From Natronomonas halophila (GTDB lineage Archaea; Halobacteriota; Halobacteria; Halobacteriales; Haloarculaceae), in the NCBI RefSeq assembly GCF_013391085.1, contig NZ_CP058334.1, positions 992,001 through 1,056,000 of the forward strand: a stretch of 64,000 bases of DNA, in the 5' to 3' direction. Under the pieces are notes generated by a model. That model saw only the letters and a list, made by a program, of their open reading frames with translations, had not been told where the DNA came from and did not search any database. Each line of letters starts with the position of its first letter. The first letter of the stretch is position 1. Shown here piece after piece: positions 31,771-40,667 of the stretch. A program made the translations under genes and the position numbers.

Positions 31771-33285
31771 TCAGTCGTCCTCGGTCTTGATATCCGCCGA
31801 CAGCCCCTGTGCCATCTCGATGTCCTTGGAGTTGTTCAGCGTCCACGCCGTCCGCTCGGTAACGGCTTCGATGACCTCACGAGCGGAGGGGTAGCCGTTG
31901 CCCGATTTCTTGACGCCGCCGAACGGCAGTTGGACCTCGGCGCCGATACACGGCAGGTTGCCGTAGGCAAGCCCGAGGTCCGCGCGGTCGCGGAACCGGT
32001 TGATTTGTCGGTAGTCGTCGCTGATAATCGCGCCCGCAAGTCCGTAGGGCGTGTCGTTGTGGATTTCGATGGCGCGGTCGATATCGCCGTCGTACTCCAG
32101 CAGGGCGACGTGGGGGCCGAAGACCTCCTCCTTGATACACCGGCGGTCCGGGTCGTAGTCGATTTCGTAGACGAACGGGCCGACCCAATGGCCCGCTTCG
32201 TGCCCGTCCGGAATCTCGTCGGTACCTAACTCCTCGCGGTCGACGAGCACGTTCGCGCCCTCTTCTCGGGCGAGGTCGTTATACCGGCCGAACTTCTCGA
32301 TTTGGTCCGCATCGACCAGCGGGCCCATGAAGGTGGCCTCGTCGAGCGGGTCGCCGACGGCGATTTTCTCGGCGACGTCAACGAAGCGCTCCTTGAACTC
32401 GTCGTAGACGTCGGTGTGAACGATGAGGCGTTCGCTCGACACGCAGCGCTGGCCCGTCGTCTTGAAGGAGGACATCACCGCCGAGTGGACGGCGATATCG
32501 AGGTCCGCCTCCTCGGTGATGACGACGGCGTTCTTGCCGCCCATTTCGCAGGCCGCGAGTTTGCCGGGCGTGCCGCCCACCTCGTCGGCGATGGAGTGGC
32601 CGACCTCCGAGGACCCGGTAAAGAGGACGGTATCGACCCGCTGGTCCTCGACGATAGCGGCCCCGGCGTCGCCGTAGCCCTGAACCATATTGAAGACGCC
32701 GTCCGGGATGCCCGTATCATCGAACATCTCGGCGATGATCTGGCCGCACCACGGGGTCTGTTCGGCGGGTTTCCAGACGACGGCGTTGCCCTCGACCAGC
32801 GCGACGGCCATATGCCAGAAGGGAATCGCGACCGGGAAGTTCCACGGCGTGATACAGCCGACGACACCGCGGGGCTTCCGCCGCATGTAGGCGTCCTTGC
32901 TCGGGATTTCCGAGGGGACGACATCGCCGTGCGGATGGCGGGCGTTCCCGGCGGCCCACTCGACCATGTGCCAGGCTTCCGTGACGTCGGCTTTGCCCTC
33001 CGAGATTTCCTTGCCGCACTCCTTGGTGACGATTTCGCCCAACTCCTCGTGGCGGTCACGCAACTCGTGGTAAATATCCCAGAGGTACTCGGCGCGGTCG
33101 ATGTAGGAGAGTTCGCGCCACTCCTCGAACGCCTCGTCGGCGGCCGCCAGCGCGCGGTCGACCTCACTTTCGGTCCCGCGGGGGAAGGTCCCCAGCGTCT
33201 CCCCGGTTGCGGGGTTCCTGCTCTCGAAAGTGTCGCCGTCACCGTCGACCCATTCGCCGTCGATGTAATGTTGGTATTCAGCCAT
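31771..33285 (-). CDS. Aldehyde dehydrogenase family protein
   Basis: A 504-residue NAD(P)-dependent aldehyde dehydrogenase. Seen: VVGCITPWNFPVAIPFWHMA (nucleotide-binding start), TGSSEVGHSIADEVGG, CEMGGKNAVVI with the general-base Glu, TTGQRCVSSERLIV with the catalytic Cys, and EVFGPHVALLEYDGD. The substrate is undetermined; haloarchaeal relatives act on semialdehydes or glyceraldehyde-type substrates. The gene is tail-to-tail with the nitrilase gene and diverges from the DUF5787 gene. Confidence 0.93.
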   Translation of the reverse strand: MAEYQHYIDGEWVDGDGDTFESRNPATGETLGTFPRGTESEVDRALAAADEAFEEWRELSYIDRAEYLWDIYHELRDRHEELGEIVTKECGKEISEGKADVTEAWHMVEWAAGNARHPHGDVVPSEIPSKDAYMRRKPRGVVGCITPWNFPVAIPFWHMAVALVEGNAVVWKPAEQTPWCGQIIAEMFDDTGIPDGVFNMVQGYGDAGAAIVEDQRVDTVLFTGSSEVGHSIADEVGGTPGKLAACEMGGKNAVVITEEADLDIAVHSAVMSSFKTTGQRCVSSERLIVHTDVYDEFKERFVDVAEKIAVGDPLDEATFMGPLVDADQIEKFGRYNDLAREEGANVLVDREELGTDEIPDGHEAGHWVGPFVYEIDYDPDRRCIKEEVFGPHVALLEYDGDIDRAIEIHNDTPYGLAGAIISDDYRQINRFRDRADLGLAYGNLPCIGAEVQLPFGGVKKSGNGYPSAREVIEAVTERTAWTLNNSKDIEMAQGLSADIKTEDD

Positions 33286-33370
33286 GTGTCAATATTTGCA
33301 ATGGCGTGGTGAAAAAGCTAGCCGCCGCGTCGTCGAACCGCTTAGGTTTCCGCGACTCCGAGGGCGGACC

Positions 33371-34417
33371 GTGAAGGAGTTCGGCTTCGAGTTGCGGGTC
33401 TGTTCGTGGGCCGAGCGCAACTGGCCGCCCGCGGAACGAGGACGGTCCGACGCCGGGAGCGACGCCGACGGTGCGGCCCTCGTTGCCCGCCAACTCGGGA
33501 CCCGTCGCCGCCGCTGGGACACCCTCGTCGTCGAGACGAGCGAGGACGCGCTCGACCACCGGGCGCCCTTCGGCGACGAGCGACTGGATTCGGACCTGCT
33601 ACATATCGCCCGCAACGCACCGGGGTCGTGGGCCTTCTATCGGGACGCCCTGCCCGACCCCGGCTATCCGTGGCGCTACGTTCGTGAGGCCGTCCATCGC
33701 GCCGCCGACCGCGGGTTCATCGAGAAGCGCAGGGACGGCAACCGCATCGAGATTCGTCGTCGCTATCGCTACCCCGAGTGGGTCGACCGCATCGTCGCCA
33801 TCGAGAACAAACCGGACCTCGATGCGTCCGCCGCGCGCGTGCTCGCCGACCAACTCGAACACGACGTGGCCCTGTCGCTGGCCGACGAGGTATGGCTGGC
33901 GACGCGGGCGACCCGTGGGGAAATCGAACCCGCGCTCTTGGAGGCGATGCCGGTCGAGGTCGGCATCCTCGCCGTCTCCGAGGGCCCCGACGGCTGGCGT
34001 GCCGACCCGGTCTGGAATCCCCGGACGCTATCCGTGTCGGACCCCGGAACGCGGATTCTGGAACGTCCGGACGGCGGCGACCACGACGCCTCGGCGTGTC
34101 GCTTCGAGTACGCCGACCCCGACTGGAAGGCCCGCAAACGACTCGAAATCGCCGAACGGGCCTACGAGCGCGGGTGGCGCTCCTACGCCGATACGATGCG
34201 GCCCGACTGCCGCCATTTCGAGATTCGAGAACCGGAAGGACCGTTCCCGTACTGTGCCGCCAAAGGACGCGAGCAGACGGCCGCCGAGTGTTCCGGCCGG
34301 TGTTCGGAGTTCGCGCCCGAACCGCCCGCCTGGCGCTCGAAGGGTTGGCCCATCGAGGGCGGCCCCGGGAAAGCCACGAAACGGCTGCTCGACGAGAAAC
34401 GCCGGCGTCGGCGCTGA
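33371..34417 (+). CDS. DUF5787 family protein, paralogue 1
   Basis: A 348-residue haloarchaeal protein starting at a GTG (VKEFGFELRVCSW). Seen: Cys11 near the N terminus, LVARQLG (38-43), YPEWVDRIVAIENKPDL (134-150) with Glu145-Asn-Lys147, LADQLEHDVAL, ERAYERGWRSYADTMRPDC, and FPYCAAKGR. The cysteines Cys11, Cys280, Cys295, Cys307 and Cys311 recall the one-plus-three arrangement of Cas4/AddB iron-sulfur nucleases, and E-x-K the PD-(D/E)XK core, but the fold is only inferred. A second member is at 56775. Confidence 0.8.
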   Translation: MKEFGFELRVCSWAERNWPPAERGRSDAGSDADGAALVARQLGTRRRRWDTLVVETSEDALDHRAPFGDERLDSDLLHIARNAPGSWAFYRDALPDPGYPWRYVREAVHRAADRGFIEKRRDGNRIEIRRRYRYPEWVDRIVAIENKPDLDASAARVLADQLEHDVALSLADEVWLATRATRGEIEPALLEAMPVEVGILAVSEGPDGWRADPVWNPRTLSVSDPGTRILERPDGGDHDASACRFEYADPDWKARKRLEIAERAYERGWRSYADTMRPDCRHFEIREPEGPFPYCAAKGREQTAAECSGRCSEFAPEPPAWRSKGWPIEGGPGKATKRLLDEKRRRRR

Positions 34418-34478
34418 CGGCCCCGTAGAATCCCGCCGGTGGCGCAATCGCTTTCCCCCCGGAGCAGGTAGGAGAGGT

Positions 34479-34814
34479 ATGTCACTCGACGAGGGCCTCC
34501 CGCAGGAACAGGTCAACGAACTGGTCGACGAAACCATCGAGGAAAACGAGGTGGTGCTGTTCATGAAGGGGACACCCATCGCGCCGCAGTGCGGCTACTC
34601 CGAGAAGGCCGTCAACCACATCCAGCGACACCGCGACGACGTCGAAGCCGTCGACGTGCTGGTCTCCAACGAGGAGTTCCGGACGGCACTGGAGCGACAC
34701 AGCGGCTGGACGACGATTCCGCAGGTCTACGTCGACGGGGAGTTCATCGGCGGCAGCGACATCCTCGAGGAACTCGACGAGCAGGGCGAACTCGCCGCCG
34801 AACTGAACGCCTGA
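34479..34814 (+). CDS. Monothiol glutaredoxin (CGYS type)
   Basis: A 111-residue glutaredoxin of the Grx4/Grx5 class, which carries or transfers iron-sulfur clusters. Seen: VVLFMKGTPIAPQCGYS with Cys38 (CGYS replacing the usual CGFS), WTTIPQVYVDGEFIGGSD (cis-Pro and glutathione-binding GG), and a C-terminal helix. Thioredoxin-like fold of standard length. It follows the DUF5787 gene by 61 bases on the same strand. Confidence 0.92.
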   Translation: MSLDEGLPQEQVNELVDETIEENEVVLFMKGTPIAPQCGYSEKAVNHIQRHRDDVEAVDVLVSNEEFRTALERHSGWTTIPQVYVDGEFIGGSDILEELDEQGELAAELNA

Positions 34815-34939
34815 ATCCCGCGGTAGAGCCGTGTCATTCCCTCACAAAGGGAAGGACAGGTGATATAAGTGAGGAACCCCTACATTTAGCTGGACCACTC
34901 GCGTCAGAGGGTAAGCGCCCTCTGTGGGACAGGGATACC

Positions 34940-35590
34940 ATGACCAGTCGTGTTTACAGACTTCATTCGACGCTGGAACTGCAACTCGACGACGTTCACG
35001 AATTTTTCGACGGGTACGAGCTACCCGTCGAAATCGAGGACGTCGAAGTAACGAGGCGAAACAATACGCTCATCGTGAGTGCCGTCGCGGCCGAAGACAA
35101 CATTTCGAAGTATACGCCCACGGCACAACTCAAGGCGAGCGTCACCGAAAACCGGATTTACGAGACCGAAGACGGGTGGTCGGAGACACCACCCGACCCG
35201 CAGAACGGCGCCGCATCCACCGACAGCGACGACGACGACGATGACGGCCCGCAGTGGGGCAGCCTCGGCGAAGGCGGCCAACTGCAGGAGGAAGAAGAGG
35301 AGATCAACTCCAAACTCGTCGAGTACGCCTGTTTCAAGGGCGACCGCGAAACCGTCCTCCAGAACACCGCACTCCAGTACCCGATGTTCGTGGTACTGTG
35401 TGACCTCGCCAAGTTCGCCGAGAAAGGCACGTTGACGGCCATCGCCGCCGTCGACGACGAACTCGAAGCGACCCGCATCGTCGATGGCGAGGAACGGTCG
35501 GCCAGCATCGAGGTCATCGACGACCCACGAGAGCGCGAGGGCGAAAACACCGTCAACTGGCGCGATAACAAGTTCATCAGCGACGACTGA
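34940..35590 (+). CDS. DUF7110-like acidic haloarchaeal protein
   Basis: A 216-residue protein. Residues 1-75 are a beta-rich unit (MTSRVYRLHSTLELQLDDV, NNTLIVSAVAAEDN). An Asp/Glu-rich linker (DSDDDDDDG; LQEEEEEINS, about 90-125) follows, and a second unit (YACFKGDRETVLQNTALQYPMFVVLCDLAKFAEKGTLTAIAAVDDELEAT). The family is haloarchaeal and unassigned. TATA-like TGATATAAG lies near 34861; the long leader contains a GAGGGT/GCCCTC hairpin near 34909-34924. Confidence 0.7.
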   Translation: MTSRVYRLHSTLELQLDDVHEFFDGYELPVEIEDVEVTRRNNTLIVSAVAAEDNISKYTPTAQLKASVTENRIYETEDGWSETPPDPQNGAASTDSDDDDDDGPQWGSLGEGGQLQEEEEEINSKLVEYACFKGDRETVLQNTALQYPMFVVLCDLAKFAEKGTLTAIAAVDDELEATRIVDGEERSASIEVIDDPREREGENTVNWRDNKFISDD

Positions 35591-35720
35591 GACCGACGAC
35601 GGTCGTTTCCTTTTGTCACGGCACGATACCACTGCAAAGCCTGTTGACCGACTGGTCGGACGACTGGCTGGCGAGTGTAACCGATTCGGTGGGTGAAAAC
35701 AGGACGTTCGGCGCGGGCGC

Positions 35721-35930
35721 CTACCGCTGTTCAAGCGGGCCACCGCAGACGCCGCATGTCACGTTGGAACCCCCCATCGTATTGATGTCCTTCTCGCGTT
35801 TACACGTCGTACACAGCATCGCGCCGCAACTCCTGCAGACGTAGCCGTCGGGCGAGGAAAACGACAGCAACCCCCGGAGACCACCTTTTTCGGGTTCCAT
35901 CTCCGCACCGCAGTTGCTGCACTCGGGCAT
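35721..35930 (-). CDS. Zinc-ribbon protein with four CxxC motifs (69 aa)
   Basis: A 69-residue protein that is mostly cysteine knuckles: CSNC (4-7), CRSC and CTTC (about 32-43), and CGVC near the C terminus, enough for two zinc sites. The middle stretch GYVCRSCGAMLCTTCKREKD resembles the central part of small CPxCG proteins. Probably a nucleic-acid- or protein-binding zinc protein. It is convergent with the acidic protein gene. Confidence 0.8.
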   Translation of the reverse strand: MPECSNCGAEMEPEKGGLRGLLSFSSPDGYVCRSCGAMLCTTCKREKDINTMGGSNVTCGVCGGPLEQR

Positions 35931-36090
35931 TACCGCGCACTCGAACGCGCCGACGAAAAGTCGTTTCGGAGGACTACCCCATACAACCAGAATTTTTTAC
36001 CGGGAGTACCGACGACGCGTCACCGGTCGGCCCGGCGCTCGCCGAACCCAAAAAACCCTTTACGCTCCTAATGAGATGTAATTATACGCC

Positions 36091-37059
36091 ATGAGCGAAT
36101 TCCCAGACTACGTCGACGTCGACTATACCGACGGCGAAGGCGAAGACCCCGAGGACTACCCGAACCTCGAGGACAAAATCGAGAAGGCCATCGAGGTCGT
36201 CACGACGGGCCTCGAAGAGTACGAGAACCCCGCCATCATGTGGACCGGCGGCAAGGACTCGACGCTCACCCTGTACTTCGTGAAGGAAGTCGTCGAGCAG
36301 TTCGACTACGAGATGCCGCCGACGGTCTTCATCGACCACTACCAGCACTTCGACGAGCTGCTCGACTTCGTCGAGCGCTGGGCCGACGAGTGGGACCTCG
36401 AAGTCATCTTCGCGCGCAACGAGGACGTCGGCGCCTACGTCGACGAGAACGGGCTCGAACCCGGCGACGACATCCCCGTCGACGCCCTCGACGAGAACAA
36501 CCAGCACCACATCCGCAACATCCTCGAATACGAGGAGGACACCTTCCCGTTCCTGCTGGACACCTACGTCGGCAACCACCTGCTGAAGACCGTCGCGCTC
36601 AACAACACCCTCGAAGAACACGACATCGACGGCATCATCTCGGGCATCCGCTGGGACGAGCAGGAAGCCCGCGCCGACGAGACGTTCTTCAGCCCACGTC
36701 ACGACCCCGACATCTACCCCCCGCACGACCGCGTCCAGCCCATCCTGCAGTTCGACGAAGCCGACGTCTGGGACGCCTTCTGGTTCTACGTCGTCCCCGA
36801 AACCGTCGAGGGCTTCCCGGACGACGGCTACGTCCCCCAGGACTACGACGACCTGCCGAACGACCTCACCCACGAGGACATCCCGGTCTCGCCGAAGTAC
36901 TTCGCCGGGTTCCGCTCGCTGGGTAGCGAAATCTCGACCGAAAAGTCCGACGAAGAGCCTGCCTGGCTGCAGGACCTCGAGAACACGACCGAGCGCGCCG
37001 GCCGCGCCCAGGACAAAGAAGACCTGATGGAGCGCCTGCGCGACCTCGGCTACATGTAA
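36091..37059 (+). CDS. PAPS reductase/ATP-sulfurylase (CysD/CysH) family protein
   Basis: A 322-residue PP-loop ATPase fold. PP-loop WTGGKDST (51-58, in place of SGGKDS); then LEVIFARNEDV, and GIRWDEQEARADETFFSPRHDP, PILQFDEADVWDAFWFYV. These match the CysD/CysH family that handles adenylylated sulfate. Haloarchaeal members are annotated as phosphoadenosine phosphosulfate reductase-like; the sulfur substrate is not certain, and no CxxC reductase tail is seen. A hairpin element follows six bases after its stop. Confidence 0.85.
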   Translation: MSEFPDYVDVDYTDGEGEDPEDYPNLEDKIEKAIEVVTTGLEEYENPAIMWTGGKDSTLTLYFVKEVVEQFDYEMPPTVFIDHYQHFDELLDFVERWADEWDLEVIFARNEDVGAYVDENGLEPGDDIPVDALDENNQHHIRNILEYEEDTFPFLLDTYVGNHLLKTVALNNTLEEHDIDGIISGIRWDEQEARADETFFSPRHDPDIYPPHDRVQPILQFDEADVWDAFWFYVVPETVEGFPDDGYVPQDYDDLPNDLTHEDIPVSPKYFAGFRSLGSEISTEKSDEEPAWLQDLENTTERAGRAQDKEDLMERLRDLGYM

Positions 37060-37065
37060 ACCCAC

Positions 37066-37250
37066 TTTTTGCACTTCCCTCGCGCGCCTTCGGCGCGCTC
37101 AGTCAGGCAAAAACGTGGTGAAAATATGCGCGCGCTCCTCCTGTCGCGGGCCTGACGGCCGGCCCGCGGTAGTCGTCGCGCGCTACGGCGGCCTACGGCC
37201 GCCGCGAACCGCCTCGGGGGCCTTCTTCGAAGGCCCCGCTCGGCGGATGC
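37066..37250 (+). repeat. Gene-end multi-hairpin element, copy E (after the PAPS-reductase-like gene)
   Basis: TTTTTGCAC, hairpin with GCGCGCC TTC GGCGCGC, GGCAAAAAC, GTGGTGAAAATATGCGCGC, a module CTCCTGTCGCGGGCCTGACGG with GCCCGCGGTAGTCG, a CTACGGCGGCCTACGGCCGCCGCG hairpin, CCGCCTCGGGG, hairpin GGGGCCTTC TTC GAAGGCCCC, and GGCGGATGC. Same subtype as copies D and F. Confidence 0.88.
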
Positions 37251-37282
37251 TTTTCGTATAAATAGTCCAGTCGAAACGCTAG

Positions 37283-38023
37283 CTATTCCTCGCCCGAGCG
37301 CGGACGAATCGCGTCAGCCAGTGTCACCACGAAGCCGAGGAACCAGCCCAGCGGCGTCGCGATGGCGAACCACATCAGCGCGACCACGACCCCTTCGAAG
37401 TCGTAGTTGTTGCTGAGATACTCGCTGACCGGGTCAAGCGGCCCGACGAAGACGGTATCGCGGAAGAAGTTCGCGATGGCCGTGCTTTGCTCGATGATGA
37501 CGCCCAGCGAGGGGTCGTAGAGCGCCGCGACGACCGGCGGCAGGAAGACGGCGTTCATCGCGAACGGATACGCGAAGAAGACCGTCGTACCGCGACCGCC
37601 CACGCGGCTGAAGAGGGCTGCCAATCCGGCGGAGACGACGGCGACGGCGCTTGCGGCGCCGACCGCGACGAACCCATCGAAGGATAGCCGGACGCGCGCG
37701 AGCGCTGTCAAACCGCCCCAGACGACCGCCGCCAGGATGACGACGCCGATGATACCGAGTCGGGTCGTCGCGCTGTCGAACCGCTTGGCGTTGAATCGGA
37801 CCGCGAAGCCGACCACCAAGAGCGGATAGAGCAGCGCCACGACGAGGACGCCGAGGGCGGCCCAGATGCGGTACTTGATTCGGTCCCCCCGCGTCCGCGG
37901 CGTCCACTTGCCGAGGACCTTGTGGACGGCCGTCCGCTGACGCGGGAACACGAGCTCCATCCACGTCTCATGGAGCCGCACGATGTCGATTTTGATCCCG
38001 TCGAGGAGACCGCCCGCTGACAT
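37283..38023 (-). CDS. Polytopic membrane protein (YIP1-like?), hypothetical
   Basis: A 246-residue protein. The N-terminal about 45 residues are soluble (ETWMELVFPRQRTAVHKVLGKWTPRTRG), then about five membrane segments (ALGVLVVALLYPLLVVGFAV, LGIIGVVILAAVVWGGLTA, and others), and a short Arg-containing tail. The N-terminal amphipathic part plus five segments resembles Yip1-like or DUF-type proteins, but I cannot assign it. Gene-end element E lies in the junction with the gene at 36091. Confidence 0.7.
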   Translation of the reverse strand: MSAGGLLDGIKIDIVRLHETWMELVFPRQRTAVHKVLGKWTPRTRGDRIKYRIWAALGVLVVALLYPLLVVGFAVRFNAKRFDSATTRLGIIGVVILAAVVWGGLTALARVRLSFDGFVAVGAASAVAVVSAGLAALFSRVGGRGTTVFFAYPFAMNAVFLPPVVAALYDPSLGVIIEQSTAIANFFRDTVFVGPLDPVSEYLSNNYDFEGVVVALMWFAIATPLGWFLGFVVTLADAIRPRSGEE

Positions 38024-38068
38024 ACTCCCACTCTCCCGTCGGGCCGCAAAATAGGTTCCGGCCTCGGG

Positions 38069-38902
38069 TTACCAGCTATCGGGCGCGAAATCCGGGTGGA
38101 CCTTCCGGTCCGTCCGGTCGAGGTCGTCGATACGCGCCATCTCGGCATCCGAGAGCGTGATATCCAGCGACTCGAAGTTGTCGCGGATGTGGTCGGCGCC
38201 GGTCGCCTTCGGAATCGCCGTCACGTCCTTCTGACGGAGCCACGCGAGGCTCACTTGCGCCGCGGAGGCATCGTGTGCGTCGGCGATGTCGGTCAGTACA
38301 TCCACGTCGAAGACGTCGCCGCGCGCGAGCGGCGAGTAGGCGACCAGTTCGACGTCCGCGTCCTCACAGTACTCTCGAAGCTCGCGCTGCTGGAGCAGCG
38401 GATGCATCTCGACCTGATTGGCGAAGATGGGCGCGTCGATGGCCTCCTGTGCGGACTCCAGATGCGACGGCTCGAAGTTCGAGACGCCGATGTTGTTGAT
38501 ACGGCCGTCCTCGCGGAGTTCCTCGAAGGCAGAGAGGGTCTGTTCGGCGTCGTAGGCGTCCGCAGGCCAGTGAACGTACAGCAGGTCGACGTAGTCGACG
38601 CCCAGCCTGTCGAGGCTCTTTTCGGTCGATTCGAGCACGTCGTCGTGGCCGAGCTGGTCGATCCAGACCTTCGTCGCGAGGAAGATGTCCTCGCGGTCGA
38701 CCGACGCCGAGGCGATGCCCTCGCCGACGGCGGCCTCGTTGCCGTAGGCCTGCGCGGTATCGATGTGTCGATACCCCATCTCCAGTGCGTTGCGAACCGA
38801 CGCCGCGCATTGGTCGGGGTCGTCGTTCTGCCACGTTCCAAGCCCGAGCGCCGGCATCCCGCTGTGTTCGGGGGCGCTGCGGCTGGTTTCCTGTTGGACC
38901 AT
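38069..38902 (-). CDS. Aldo/keto reductase
   Basis: A 277-residue NADPH-dependent aldo-keto reductase. Seen: MPALGLGTWQNDDP, GYRHIDTAQAYGNEAAVGEGI (catalytic Asp and Tyr region), IFLATKVWIDQLG with the catalytic Lys, VDLLYVHWPAD with His, INNIGVSNFEPSHL, and C-terminal AIPKATGADHIRDNFESLD (NADPH phosphate binding). The active-site tetrad Asp-Tyr-Lys-His is complete. Similar to YtbE/2,5-diketogluconate reductases; substrate unknown. Confidence 0.92.
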   Translation of the reverse strand: MVQQETSRSAPEHSGMPALGLGTWQNDDPDQCAASVRNALEMGYRHIDTAQAYGNEAAVGEGIASASVDREDIFLATKVWIDQLGHDDVLESTEKSLDRLGVDYVDLLYVHWPADAYDAEQTLSAFEELREDGRINNIGVSNFEPSHLESAQEAIDAPIFANQVEMHPLLQQRELREYCEDADVELVAYSPLARGDVFDVDVLTDIADAHDASAAQVSLAWLRQKDVTAIPKATGADHIRDNFESLDITLSDAEMARIDDLDRTDRKVHPDFAPDSW

Positions 38903-38996
38903 ACCGGCGCTTCGAGCCTGACGTCGAAAACGGTTGGGACACCGGCGAGCCCGTGGGGAAACCGCGACACGCGGCGAGGGAACAGCCAAAGGTGGG

Positions 38997-39005
38997 TTAT
39001 TTATG
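38997..39005 (+). promoter_or_regulatory. TATA box of the geranylgeranyl reductase gene
   Basis: TTATTTATG with TTTATG starting 29-30 bases before the ATG at 39029, fitting a leaderless transcript. Confidence 0.6.
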
Positions 39006-39028
39006 CTATTCCGTGTTAACGCCCGAAC

Positions 39029-40399
39029 ATGCCCGCAGAAACGTATGATATGGTCGTTGTCGGCGGCGGGACCGCCGGCTGTTTCGCCGCGGCAACGGCC
39101 GCTCAGGAAGGGCTGGACGTGGCCCTTCTGGAGCGAAAAACCGAGGACGAGGGCGGCCGCATCGCTTGTGGCGACGCCATCAAGGGGACGAGCACGTTCC
39201 CCGAAGTCATCGACCTCGATTACCTCCGTGAGGAATCGTTCACCAACGAGGGGATCACCCTCGCCCGCTTCGAGAACCCGAAAACCGGCGAGGACCTCGA
39301 CATCGGCTTCCGCGGCGGCAACGGCGCCATCGTCGACCGGAAACGCTACGGCGAGGTCCTCCTCGAAGAGGCCGAACGCGCCGGCGCCGACATCCACTAC
39401 GAGACCGTCGTCCGCGACGTCGTCCAGAACGGCTCGGTCAAGGGCGTCACCGCCACTCAGCGCGGCTCGGTCAAGGAGTTCGAGGCCGACGTCCTCATCG
39501 ACGCCGCCGGCTCGCTGTCGCTCCTGCAGGACAAGACCGACTTCGATAACACCACCTTCGACACCAACGTCAACTACCAGCAGTTCTGTTCGGCCTACCG
39601 CGAAGTCATCGAAATCGACGAACCCGTCGACTGGCACAACGCAATCGTCTTCAAGCCCACCGCCGAACTCGGCTACCTCTGGTATTTCCCGCGGACCCCC
39701 ACCGAAATCAACGTCGGCCTCGGCTTCCAGATGAACAAGGAGCCGATGAAACTCGTCGAACATCTCCGCGAGGACCTCCGCAAGCGCGACGAGTTCAAAA
39801 ACGCCACCGTCAAGGACAAACTCGGCGCCGCGCTCCCGACTCGCCGCCCCTACGACTCGGCGGTCGCCCCCGGCTACATGGCCGTCGGCGACGCAGCCGC
39901 CCACGTCAACCCCTGTACCGGCGGCGGCATCCCCGGCGCCGCGAAGGCCGGCACCTGGGCCGCCGAAGCCGCCATCGAGGCCATCAGCGACGGCGACGTC
40001 AGCGAGGGCGCCCTCTGGGAGTACAACCGCCGCGTCCAGACGGACTTCGGCAAGCGCTTCGCCGCCATGGACCTCTACAACATCTGGGGTGGCACCTACG
40101 ACGTCGATTACCTCGTCGACATCATCAGCGCGATGCCCGGCCAGCAACTCGCCGACGCGCTCGCGCTCGAAGGCACCGCCTCCATGAGTTGGCCGCTCAA
40201 AATCAAGACCGCAATCAAAACCTTCGGCCACTGGAGTACCCTCTTCGAACTCAAGAAACTCAACGAGTACGCGACCGACCTCAAAGGCATCTACGACGAC
40301 TACCCCACGACGCCCGGCGAGTTCGACGACTGGCAAACCCGCCGTGACGGCCTCATGGACGACGTCTACGAACTCACGGACGCCGATCCTAAATACTAA
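39029..40399 (+). CDS. Geranylgeranyl reductase family protein
   Basis: A 456-residue flavoprotein that saturates isoprenoid chains of archaeal membrane lipids (digeranylgeranylglycerophospholipid reductase family). FAD-binding VVVGGGTAGCFAA (8-20), RIACGDAIKG, LWYFPRTPTEINVGLGF (family signature YxWxFPxxxxxNVGxG), and GYMAVGDAAAHVNPCTGGGIPGAAKAG. The Cys in NPCTGG is unusual (NPLTGG is common). Substrate could also be menaquinone or a carotenoid precursor. A multi-hairpin element begins eight bases after the stop codon. Confidence 0.92.
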   Translation: MPAETYDMVVVGGGTAGCFAAATAAQEGLDVALLERKTEDEGGRIACGDAIKGTSTFPEVIDLDYLREESFTNEGITLARFENPKTGEDLDIGFRGGNGAIVDRKRYGEVLLEEAERAGADIHYETVVRDVVQNGSVKGVTATQRGSVKEFEADVLIDAAGSLSLLQDKTDFDNTTFDTNVNYQQFCSAYREVIEIDEPVDWHNAIVFKPTAELGYLWYFPRTPTEINVGLGFQMNKEPMKLVEHLREDLRKRDEFKNATVKDKLGAALPTRRPYDSAVAPGYMAVGDAAAHVNPCTGGGIPGAAKAGTWAAEAAIEAISDGDVSEGALWEYNRRVQTDFGKRFAAMDLYNIWGGTYDVDYLVDIISAMPGQQLADALALEGTASMSWPLKIKTAIKTFGHWSTLFELKKLNEYATDLKGIYDDYPTTPGEFDDWQTRRDGLMDDVYELTDADPKY

Positions 40400-40406
40400 C
40401 AGCCAC

Positions 40407-40599
40407 TTTTTGCACCTCCTTCACGCGCCTGCGGCGCGCTCAGTCGGGCAAAAACGTGGTGAAAATATGCGCGCCTCCTTCCTGCCGCCTCGCTTCGCTC
40501 GGCGTTAGTCAGTCGGCGCTACGGCGACTCGGCCCTACGGGCCTCGTCGCCGCGAACCGCCTCGGGGGCGTTTTTCAAACGCCCCGCTCGGCGGATACA
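40407..40599 (+). repeat. Gene-end multi-hairpin element, copy F (after geranylgeranyl reductase)
   Basis: TTTTTGCAC, hairpin with CGCGCC TGC GGCGCG, GGGCAAAAACGTGGTGAAAA, TATGCGCGC, internal hairpins including CTACGGCGACTCGG and GGGCCTCGTCGCCG, then CCGCCTCGGGG, a hairpin GGGGCGTTT TTC AAACGCCCC and GGCGGAT. Last hairpin covaries with that of copy E (GGGGCCTTC TTC GAAGGCCCC). Faces copy C across 68 bases. Confidence 0.88.
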
Positions 40600-40667
40600 A
40601 GATTGTAGTTGTTTCAGCAAGTCGGAGTAGAGTTCCCTCTTAGTCAGTCAAGTTAACGTATAAGATT

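Noticed and set aside
31580-31894. 104-residue frame after a TATA box, reaching into the aldehyde dehydrogenase gene
   Set aside because: Arg/Pro/Ser-rich, basic, and 123 bases are antisense to a conserved gene. Kept only as a possible transcript start.
38903-40336. Extension of the aldo-keto reductase frame through the geranylgeranyl reductase region
   Set aside because: Antisense to a conserved gene; the reductase itself starts at 38902 with the normal N terminus.
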